In this document: piece by piece, positions 6,475 to 11,799 of the stretch
Layout of the letters: every line of letters starts with the position of its first letter
How positions within the stretch are numbered: the stretch's first letter is position 1
Assembly (NCBI GenBank): GCA_964429265.1
Contig: CAYSBK010000067.1
Location: 1 to 11,799, forward strand
Direction: 5' to 3'
DNA: 11,799 nucleotides
Source: CAYSBK01 sp964429265
GTDB taxonomy: Bacteria; Planctomycetota; Phycisphaerae; Sedimentisphaerales; Anaerobacaceae
The notes under the pieces: generated by a model
The model's database searches: none
What the model saw: the letters and a program-made list of their open reading frames with translations, nothing else
Told to the model about the DNA's origin: nothing
Position numbers and translations under genes: made by a program

Positions 6475-7118
6475 TTGCAGATGCTCCTTTCCAGAAGCAC
6501 TATCTCCACCTTTCTTTCCGCCAGGGTGTCGCCGGTCAGGCTCGCCGCGGAGATGTTAAACCTGCCGGCGTCGAGCCCCTGGTCTTGCGTGAAGAACTTC
6601 AGGACCGACCACGCGCGGTCGATGTTGAAGCTGTCATCATCCGGGCCGGTCTCGCTGATTACCACCCTGTTGGGTATGGTTTTCAGCAGCGCGGCGATGA
6701 GGGAAAGCGTTTTGCGTCCCTCGAACGAAAGCACGGCTCCTTTGGCCCAGAACAGGCGCGACGACGGCAGGACAAAGACCTTGTGGCCTCGAAAGTCCCT
6801 TGGTTGGGTCTCTTTCTTGGCGCGGTTTTTCTGGCCGCGGCGCAGCGTGGGCTTTTCGCTGCCTTGCTCCGGTTCCCTGGTCGGCTGTATCGGTCTTTCG
6901 CGCAGCAGGGAATCCTTTGATTGCCGCCACCTGCCGGATATCGAGGAAAAGGCGCCCCTGAAGCAGCTTGTGCGCTTGAAGAATTCCTTTTCGTCGAAGG
7001 ATGAAAAACTCAGCAGCAACACGAAGAATGTCAGAAGCAGGGTCATACAGTCGCTGAATGTGACCATCCATTCGGGTGCGCCCTGGCCGCCGTCGGTGTC
7101 CTGGTTTTTCTTGGCCAT
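6471..7118 (-). CDS. motB: MotB-type stator subunit, first copy
   Basis: MotB anchors the stator to peptidoglycan and carries the ion-binding aspartate. This 215-residue protein has the typical N-terminus PEWMVTFSDCMTLLLTFFVL, with the essential Asp at residue 23 and a single membrane helix to about 40. A basic, Arg/Lys/Glu-rich linker (about 60-108) leads to an OmpA-like C-terminal domain. That domain is divergent: the usual 'GHTD' is replaced by TGPDD, but NIDRAWSVLKFF keeps the arginine of the 'LS--RA--V' motif, and ER-KVEIVLL matches the end of the domain. The ATG immediately follows the motA TAA with no gap, so the two are probably translationally coupled. The length is at the short end for MotB. 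Confidence 0.87.
   Translation of the reverse strand: MAKKNQDTDGGQGAPEWMVTFSDCMTLLLTFFVLLLSFSSFDEKEFFKRTSCFRGAFSSISGRWRQSKDSLLRERPIQPTREPEQGSEKPTLRRGQKNRAKKETQPRDFRGHKVFVLPSSRLFWAKGAVLSFEGRKTLSLIAALLKTIPNRVVISETGPDDDSFNIDRAWSVLKFFTQDQGLDAGRFNISAASLTGDTLAERKVEIVLLERSICN
6484..6489 (-). promoter_or_regulatory. Ribosome binding site deciding the TTG start of the second motB
   Basis: AAGGAG lies 9 bases upstream of the TTG at 6474, inside the 3' end of the first motB. It is one of the strongest Shine-Dalgarno matches in the window and justifies the unusual start codon. Confidence 0.8.
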
Positions 7119-7889
7119 TTACACGGTCGCCTTTACTTCCCGGCGTCTTCCCTGCGAGACGAACACCTGCATCTTCTCGCGGACGGTGGTGGGGTTGTCT
7201 CCGCGGGCAATGGCACAAATACCTTCTCGTACCATTTCCATAGCGGTGGTTTCAGCCTGGGAGTATATGCCGAGCTTTCCCGCCAGTGGGATACATATCA
7301 GATTGGCAGTCAGCGCCCCGTAGAACGTGGTCAACAGTGCGACCGCCATGCCCTGTCCGATTTTGTCGGGTGAATCCAGGCTTCTGAGCATCTGAACCAG
7401 TCCTATCAGGGTGCCTATCATTCCGAAGGCCGGCGCGGCGGCCCCCATAAACTCAAGGATTTTTTTCCCGCGTGCGTGGCGGTCCTGGAGGTACTCGATT
7501 TCGGCCGACAGAAGCTCACGAATGTCGGCAGGGTCCTGTCCGTCGACCAGCATCTGCAAGCCTCTTGCGAGAAAGGGATTGTTTACGTTCGGCAGCTGCT
7601 GCTCCAGCGCCAGCGCGCCGTCGCGCCTGTTGAGGGCGGCGTAGTTTACAAGCTGCTGAATAAGCTCGGCCTGGGAGGGTATCTTGGCGACTATCGTTTT
7701 CTTGACTATGGAAAATATCCCGAGAAACTGCGGCAAAGAAAAATGAATCAACGTCGCGCAGAGCATTCCACCGACGGTGATGGCCATGGACGGCAGGTGG
7801 ATGAACAGCTGCCAGCCGCCGCCGGTGACAATAGCGGTGGTAATAACCACGAAGCCGAGAAGTATACCTACTATCGTTGCAATATCCAT
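7119..7889 (-). CDS. motA: Flagellar stator subunit MotA (PomA-like)
   Basis: MotA subunits surround the MotB transmembrane helices in the stator and push on FliG as ions flow. With the ATG at 7889 the product is 256 residues, beginning MDIATIVGILLGF as in the PomA-type MotA family. Four membrane segments are visible at about 3-22, 32-52, 147-169 and 178-201. The cytoplasmic loop has NRRDGALALE, which keeps the Arg88/Arg89 and Glu96 positions that contact FliG in PomA numbering. TM3 contains APAFGMIGTLIGLVQML with the conserved proline (153) and a threonine (160), and TM4 has LLTTFYG (Thr187/188). An upstream TTG at 7907 is in frame but lies inside the motE-type gene. The ATG follows that gene's stop by 4 bases. 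The TAA stop abuts the next ATG directly. Confidence 0.95.
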   Translation of the reverse strand: MDIATIVGILLGFVVITTAIVTGGGWQLFIHLPSMAITVGGMLCATLIHFSLPQFLGIFSIVKKTIVAKIPSQAELIQQLVNYAALNRRDGALALEQQLPNVNNPFLARGLQMLVDGQDPADIRELLSAEIEYLQDRHARGKKILEFMGAAAPAFGMIGTLIGLVQMLRSLDSPDKIGQGMAVALLTTFYGALTANLICIPLAGKLGIYSQAETTAMEMVREGICAIARGDNPTTVREKMQVFVSQGRRREVKATV

Positions 7890-7893
7890 AGGG

Positions 7894-8619
7894 TCACTGC
7901 TGTTCAACTATCCTTTTGAGACGTTCACACAGAGCCGCTGCAAGTTTGGGTTCTGCGTTTACCAATTCGGCCAGGAGCTTCGCCTTGGTTCTATCCTGCA
8001 TAAAGTGCAGGATTTTGACGGCGTCGTCCATGTTGCTGTTGGGCCCGCCGTAAACCCTGCTCTTGTCGTCGCTGTCGGCGCTGCGACACAGCCCCGCGAG
8101 GATCTTGCTTGCACCGGCGGGGTCCATCTTGTCGTAGGCACCAGCCAGTGTCTGGAGATTGGCTTTTTCGGAGCGGGCGATTTCGATCCTGGTTGCGAGC
8201 AGCTTCTCCTGCTCGGCCTTGAGCCGGTCCACGATGGAAGCAAGTTCCACGCGGAGATTGTTAAGCTTCTCCACGTCTGCTTTGAGTTGCTCCTGCACGA
8301 GCTTGAGCCTCTGCTGTCGCTTGTCGAGGCTCTCGAGCTTCTGCTGGTACTGCTGGATGCTGGCTCGGACCCGCCGGACAAGGTCGTTGAGCCGCTGCTT
8401 GGTAAGACCAACGTTTTGATAGCTGCCGGGGGCCAATCCGGCCGGTGCCGTCGGCGCTACGCCTGGGGTAAACAAGTCTGTGGTCGCGCCGGTCGTCTTT
8501 GCGGCGGTGGCGGCCTGGTCGGGGACGGGATCGGCGGTGGCCAACCACGCCGCGACGAAGGCGGCGGCGAAACTCACCAGGGCTGCCGCCGCTGTGATAA
8601 TAATGGTTTTCTTTTTCAC
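7894..8619 (-). CDS. MotE/YlxF-type coiled-coil protein with MgtE N-domain-like C-terminus
   Basis: This 241-residue protein has a lysine-rich start and one hydrophobic segment (about 5-28), which is either a signal anchor or a signal peptide. A Pro/Ala/Thr-rich stretch (30-66) follows, then a long charged coiled coil (about 72-155). The C-terminal helical region has YDKMDPAGASKILAGL and AVKILHFMQDRTKAKLLAEL, the 'M-P--AA-IL--L---A--IL--M----A-KIL' pattern of the MgtE N-domain seen in COG3334 proteins. Known relatives are the periplasmic MotE of Sinorhizobium, a chaperone for MotC, and YlxF, which follows fliJ in Bacillus. An extra Asp/Ser/Gly-rich loop (181-197) separates the two helical repeats. 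The GTG start overlaps the fliJ stop and has an AGGAG 7 bases upstream. The position just before motA favours a stator role; the exact function is inferred. Confidence 0.8.
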   Translation of the reverse strand: MKKKTIIITAAAALVSFAAAFVAAWLATADPVPDQAATAAKTTGATTDLFTPGVAPTAPAGLAPGSYQNVGLTKQRLNDLVRRVRASIQQYQQKLESLDKRQQRLKLVQEQLKADVEKLNNLRVELASIVDRLKAEQEKLLATRIEIARSEKANLQTLAGAYDKMDPAGASKILAGLCRSADSDDKSRVYGGPNSNMDDAVKILHFMQDRTKAKLLAELVNAEPKLAAALCERLKRIVEQQ

Positions 8620-9101
8620 GGTATTTCTCCTGTCAGGCTGTGATGGATGCGTGGCGAATGTTCGGTCATTTGCAAGAAGCGCAGGCCGGCCATCTCATCC
8701 AACTGTTTTTGCTGGAGTTTTTCCTGCTCGGCCACGAACTCTCTGGCGGCGTGTTCTTTCAATTTTTCCAGGCTTCGTCTGGACCGCTGCAGTTGTAACA
8801 GTTCCTTCATCTTCTGCCTCTGGCTGTCGTGCAGCCGGTCAAGCTGGTCTTTTAGCAGCTTGATTTGCCGGTTGCTGGCAGCGGAGTATCTCAGGAAGAA
8901 CTCCTGCTGCGCAAGTCTTTCGCTGCCAGGCGTTTGTGCTATGTCGGCCGCCACGTCCCTGAGAACCCGCTGTCTGCTCATCAGTTGCTGCTGCGTGCGG
9001 ACAAGCTGCTGAGTAATCCTGAGCAGCTCGCCGCGCTTGAGCTGTTCTTGTTGTATCTTCAGGTCCAGAACACTTTGCAGCCGCCACACAAACCGTTTCA
9101 T
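8616..9101 (-). CDS. fliJ: Flagellar export protein FliJ
   Basis: FliJ is the antiparallel coiled-coil stalk that inserts into the FliI hexamer, resembles the gamma subunit of F1 ATPase, and contacts FlhA in the export gate. The 161-residue product begins with FVWRLQSVLDLK, close to the 'F-F-LQ-LLDLR' start of the family. It is then almost entirely charged and glutamine-rich heptad-like helix, with a likely turn near PGSERLAQQ (about 57-66). The ATG at 9101 lies 34 bases after the fliI stop and has only a weak purine-rich upstream element. The TGA stop overlaps the next start as GTGA. Sequence conservation in FliJ is low, so the call relies on the N-terminal motif, the coiled coil, the size and the position after fliI. 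Confidence 0.88.
   Translation of the reverse strand: MKRFVWRLQSVLDLKIQQEQLKRGELLRITQQLVRTQQQLMSRQRVLRDVAADIAQTPGSERLAQQEFFLRYSAASNRQIKLLKDQLDRLHDSQRQKMKELLQLQRSRRSLEKLKEHAAREFVAEQEKLQQKQLDEMAGLRFLQMTEHSPRIHHSLTGEIP
8627..8631 (-). promoter_or_regulatory. Ribosome binding site for the motE-type gene
   Basis: A perfect AGGAG lies 7 bases upstream of the GTG at 8619. It supports this non-ATG start and the GTGA overlap with fliJ. Confidence 0.8.
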
Positions 9102-9135
9102 CTATATGTTTCCGCCGCAGTTGGTCGCGGCCTGT

Positions 9136-10503
9136 TTATTCATTGCTGTTCTCGCCGAGCAACTGGTCCCAGGTGCCGGCGATAGATATCAGCCAGCTTA
9201 CCGTCTGTTCAAAGGGCGTTTTTTGACCGACCGGCTGAACGAGAAAATCGTTTATTCTGTCAATCAGGCTTATTGCGCCGTCGATTCTGCGGTTGCTGCC
9301 GGGCGAAAAAGCACCGATGTTGATAAGGTCCTCGGCGTCGTTGTAAGTTGCGTATATCTCCCTGAGCTTCACGGCGGCTTTTTTGTGCTGCTCGCCGGCG
9401 ACCATCGGCATCAGCCGGCTGACGCTGGCAAGGATATCGACGGCGGGAAAATGGCCTCGCTCGGCGAGCTTGCGTGACAGGACGATATGGCCGTCCAGCA
9501 GGCTTCTGGCGCTGTCGGCGACGGGGTCGCCCAGGTCATCGTTCTCGACCAGCACGGTAAGTATGCCGGTGATGCTGCCGGTCTCGGCGCAGCCAAGTCG
9601 CTCGACGAGTCGCGGCATCAGGGAAAAGACACTGGGGCAATAGCCCTTCGTGGCGGGCGGCTCGCCGGCGGCCAGGCCTATCTGCCGCTGGGCCTGGGCG
9701 AAACGTGTGAGGGAGTCCATCATAAAAAGCACGTCCTGTCCGCGGTCGCGAAAATACTCCGCAACGGTAACGGCCACGAAGGCCGCCTTGACCCTCTGGA
9801 TAGGGGGGGAATCGGAAGTGGCCACCACCACGACGCTTCTTGCCAGCCCTTCGGGACCGAGATTCTCTTCGAGAAATTCGCGGACCTCACGTCCCCTCTC
9901 GCCGATAAGGGCCACCACGTTGACAGCGGCATCGCTGGAGTTTGCTATGTCGCCGAGCAGGACGCTTTTTCCGACGCCGCTGCCGGCAAAGATACCGACG
10001 CGCTGGCCCCTGCCGCAGGTGAGCAGGCCGTCGATGGAGCGGATGCCGAGGGCCAGGGGCCTGGTTATTTTCGGTCGGCTCAGCGGTGGCGGACTGGCCG
10101 CATCGAGGGGCCTTTCATCCAAGCCGACCAGCGGTCCCTTGCCGTCGATGGGCTCACCGAGGCCGTTCAGCACCCTTCCAAGGGTGTTTTCGCCGAGCCT
10201 GATGTAACGAGGCGTACTTTGTGCAGTTACCGTATCTCCGGGTGATATACCCTCGATGTGTTCCAGCGGAAGCAGGATGAGGTGGTCGTGGTTGAAGCCG
10301 ACGACCTCTGCGGGGACGCTGTGGCCGTCCCGCAGCCGGATGCTGCAAAGCTCACCCAACCCGACGGCGGGACCGTTTGATTCGACCGTCAGGCCCGCAA
10401 CACGGACAACCTGGCCGGCACAATCCAGCAGGTCCGCCTGCTCAAGGGCACTGCGAAACTTTTCGAAGTCAACCGCACAACTCGATCCGTAGTCGGCATC
10501 CAT
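9136..10503 (-). CDS. fliI: Flagellum-specific export ATPase FliI
   Basis: FliI is the F1-beta-like hexameric ATPase that helps unfold and feed substrates into the flagellar type III export gate on the cytoplasmic face. With the ATG at 10503 it has 455 residues, the usual size. Visible motifs are the Walker A loop AGSGVGKS (about 173-180), the GERGREV segment with the catalytic glutamate (about 201-207), and the Walker B strand VLFMMDSLTRFA (Asp about 263). The C-terminal part has GFSPGSNR-like AFSPGSNRRID. The ATG is preferred over a TTG at 10509 because AAGG lies 7 bases upstream of it and the gene then starts 2 bases after the fliH stop. The N-terminal beta-barrel domain (about 25-95) is present. 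All catalytic motifs look intact, so the enzyme should be active. Confidence 0.97.
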   Translation of the reverse strand: MDADYGSSCAVDFEKFRSALEQADLLDCAGQVVRVAGLTVESNGPAVGLGELCSIRLRDGHSVPAEVVGFNHDHLILLPLEHIEGISPGDTVTAQSTPRYIRLGENTLGRVLNGLGEPIDGKGPLVGLDERPLDAASPPPLSRPKITRPLALGIRSIDGLLTCGRGQRVGIFAGSGVGKSVLLGDIANSSDAAVNVVALIGERGREVREFLEENLGPEGLARSVVVVATSDSPPIQRVKAAFVAVTVAEYFRDRGQDVLFMMDSLTRFAQAQRQIGLAAGEPPATKGYCPSVFSLMPRLVERLGCAETGSITGILTVLVENDDLGDPVADSARSLLDGHIVLSRKLAERGHFPAVDILASVSRLMPMVAGEQHKKAAVKLREIYATYNDAEDLINIGAFSPGSNRRIDGAISLIDRINDFLVQPVGQKTPFEQTVSWLISIAGTWDQLLGENSNE

Positions 10504-10505
10504 GG

Positions 10506-11051
10506 TCAAACCTTGCTCAAGGCCTCTTCCACTCTTTCAAGTTGCCTGTTGATAGACGCCTCGATCGTTCCCCTGTCGGTCTCCACCACGCACTCGGCCC
10601 GACCCAGGCGTTTGTCACCGACAAACCTGATTCCTTCGATATCGGCCATCTGCTTTTCAAGGGCGTGCCGGCAGGCGTTCAGGTCGTCGGGGTGCAGCCG
10701 TACCGTCACGTTCGCGGTCGTGGTGCAGTTTTTCAGGGCTTCTGCCACAATCCGTTCAATACTGTACTGGCCTTTTTCCACCGAGAATGCCAGTATCCGC
10801 CTTGCAATTTCCACCGCAAGCTTAACGACATCTTCCCGGTGCTGCTCGATGAGGCTCTGCTGCAACTGCTGAAGTGCCGCTGCGGTCTTTTTCAGCGCGG
10901 CGCAGGCCTGAACCAGGCTGTCGTCAATGCAGCGGTGTTGTTGTTCCTGCGAAAGGTTCTGCCCGGCGGAACGCTTCTGCGAGTCGGTCCCGTCACTCAG
11001 GACCGCCGAGCGGATGGGTCTTTCCAGTGGTATGGTCAGTGTGTTTGTCAT
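10506..11051 (-). CDS. fliH: Flagellar assembly protein FliH
   Basis: FliH dimers bind the export ATPase FliI, hold it inactive or deliver it to the export gate, and link it to the C-ring through FliN. The 181-residue product has a Gln-rich, helix-prone region at about 35-75. A VKLAVEIARRIL helix follows at 76-87, then VRLHPDDL (117-124). The ending GRAECVVETDRGTIEASI with QLERVEEAL matches the FliH/YscL C-terminal domain, where 'GG-LVET--G-ID--I--QL--L' is conserved. The ATG at 11051 follows the fliG stop by 5 bases. The protein contains no tryptophan, although enterobacterial FliH uses N-terminal tryptophans to contact FlhA and FliN. Its place directly before fliI supports the call. Confidence 0.88.
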   Translation of the reverse strand: MTNTLTIPLERPIRSAVLSDGTDSQKRSAGQNLSQEQQHRCIDDSLVQACAALKKTAAALQQLQQSLIEQHREDVVKLAVEIARRILAFSVEKGQYSIERIVAEALKNCTTTANVTVRLHPDDLNACRHALEKQMADIEGIRFVGDKRLGRAECVVETDRGTIEASINRQLERVEEALSKV

Positions 11052-11056
11052 CGGCC

Positions 11057-11799
11057 CTACCGCCCAACAAACCGCAGTTTGCCTTCTTCATTCGCCTCGC
11101 GCAGCGGCTTGACGATTTGCTCCCTGGCGTCGGCTATTTCTTTCGGCATCGGCTCCTGCATCAGCGAAGCTTCTTCCTCCAGCGCTGCCACAGCGCGTTC
11201 GGAAATGTTGTTCCTTATCTTCTCGGCTATCTGCTCGTCGGCGCCGAAAAGCGCTATCGCCAGTAGTTTGGGCTCGACACTGCGCAGGGCATCCTGCAGG
11301 GACCTGTCCGCAATTGCGGGTATATCCTGCCAGGTCACCATCAGATTGCGCACCATCGCGCAGGCCTGCTCGTCTTTTTTCTTTATTTCCTCCAGAAGCT
11401 GGTTTCTGGCGTCCTCCTCCAGCCCGCTGAGCACAACCGCTAATTTCCTCAGCGCTTCTTCCCGCCGTGCCGGGATAGGGGCGACCCTTTGGCCGGGCTC
11501 GGCGGCGAGCTTGCCGGTAACAGTGACGGCAATCTTGTCCCTCACGACCGCGGGCAGCGGCTCATCTGCAGCCATTCGGCAAACCACCTTCTTGCGAACG
11601 TCTTCTTCGAGGTTGGAAAGCACCTGCTGGCTTTTCTGAGGGGCAAGCTCGCCGAGCACCACCGCTATCGTCTGAGGGTGTTCACCCGCCAGAGCCGCCA
11701 GCAACTGCTCGGTCTGGGCGGCGCGTATCTGCGCGAACGGGTCGTTGTCCTGTGTGGCCTGTTCTATCTTCTGCAGGAGCCGCTCGGCCTGCTGCTGGC
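11057..11799 (-). CDS. fliG: Flagellar motor switch protein FliG, C-terminal part (5' end outside window)
   Basis: FliG forms the upper cytoplasmic ring of the motor switch and transmits stator torque to the rotor. Reading in frame from the window edge gives 246 residues to a TAG stop. FliG is usually about 330-340 residues, so most of the N-terminal domain is missing. Visible residues 20-60 hold the middle-domain signature, with the EHPQT motif at 39-43 followed by IAVVLGEL. The C-terminal domain carries DRSLQDALR and an ALFGADE-I-EKI-NNISERA segment typical of the FliG torque helix and last armadillo-like repeat. One oddity is that the DDRS sequence usual in the torque region reads ADRS (visible residues 163-166), so one of two adjacent acidic residues is lost. 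The frame stays open to the window end, so a TTG at 11704 is not a real start. The stop lies 5 bases before fliH. Confidence 0.93.
   Translation of the reverse strand, partial: QQQAERLLQKIEQATQDNDPFAQIRAAQTEQLLAALAGEHPQTIAVVLGELAPQKSQQVLSNLEEDVRKKVVCRMAADEPLPAVVRDKIAVTVTGKLAAEPGQRVAPIPARREEALRKLAVVLSGLEEDARNQLLEEIKKKDEQACAMVRNLMVTWQDIPAIADRSLQDALRSVEPKLLAIALFGADEQIAEKIRNNISERAVAALEEEASLMQEPMPKEIADAREQIVKPLREANEEGKLRFVGR

Noticed and set aside
6064..7323. A 419-codon open frame on the plus strand across the motB genes and into motA.
   Set aside because: It lies opposite three well-supported genes, has low-complexity Ser/Arg/Leu-rich content and no recognisable motifs. It is a by-product of GC-rich coding sequence on the other strand.
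7890..7907. An upstream TTG start for motA at 7907.
   Set aside because: The ATG at 7889 gives the canonical MotA N-terminus (MDIATIVG). The TTG would add six residues inside the previous gene.
10377..11639. A 420-codon open frame on the plus strand opposite fliI, fliH and fliG.
   Set aside because: It is antisense to conserved genes with clear motifs, and its translation shows no domain pattern.
1..11799. CRISPR arrays, insertion sequences, tRNA or rRNA genes, or prophage genes.
   Set aside because: I saw no spaced repeats, transposase motifs, tRNA-like cloverleafs or rRNA signatures on either strand.

Overview
The window is one continuous block of flagellar genes, all on the minus strand, so transcription runs from the right end to the left. 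In transcription order it holds fliG (5' part outside the window), fliH, fliI, fliJ, a motE/ylxF-type gene, motA, two tandem motB-type genes, fliO, fliP, fliQ, fliR, flhB, and a gene whose product looks like a highly diverged FlhA membrane domain joined to a degenerate ParA/CpsD-type ATPase domain. Most junctions are stop/start overlaps or gaps of a few bases. There are no tRNA or rRNA genes, mobile elements or CRISPR arrays that I can see.

The sequence is GC-rich and codes for a complete inner-membrane export gate (FliOPQR, FlhB), the export ATPase complex (FliH, FliI, FliJ) and the stator (MotA, MotB). The stator proteins have OmpA-like peptidoglycan-binding domains. This fits a flagellated, peptidoglycan-containing Gram-negative-type bacterium. 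The gene order and the paired motB genes remind me of Planctomycetota (Phycisphaerae-like), but that is an impression, not a demonstrated assignment.

Region by region: 11799-8616 holds the switch protein FliG and the export ATPase, its regulator and its stalk. 8619-5743 holds the stator module (a MotE-like coiled-coil protein, one MotA, two different MotB-like proteins). 5742-5524 is the longest non-coding gap. It carries a possible intrinsic terminator, an 11-base tandem repeat, a short palindrome and a strong match to a sigma-54 -24/-12 promoter, suggesting the block is two transcription units. 5523-1827 encodes FliO, FliP, FliQ, FliR and FlhB, with a 107-base gap containing two hairpins between fliP and fliQ. 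1830-157 is the FlhA-like fusion, overlapping flhB by four bases. 1-156 is downstream flank with no gene I can support.

The most notable item is the last gene. It sits where flhA normally follows flhB, and its N-terminal half aligns recognisably with FlhA transmembrane segments and part of the FHIPEP loop. It has lost many of the most conserved FlhA residues and the whole FlhA cytoplasmic ring domain. In its place is a SIMIBI-fold (BY-kinase/ParA-like) domain whose Walker A lysine and Walker B aspartate positions are both replaced. I know of no described flagellar protein with this architecture.
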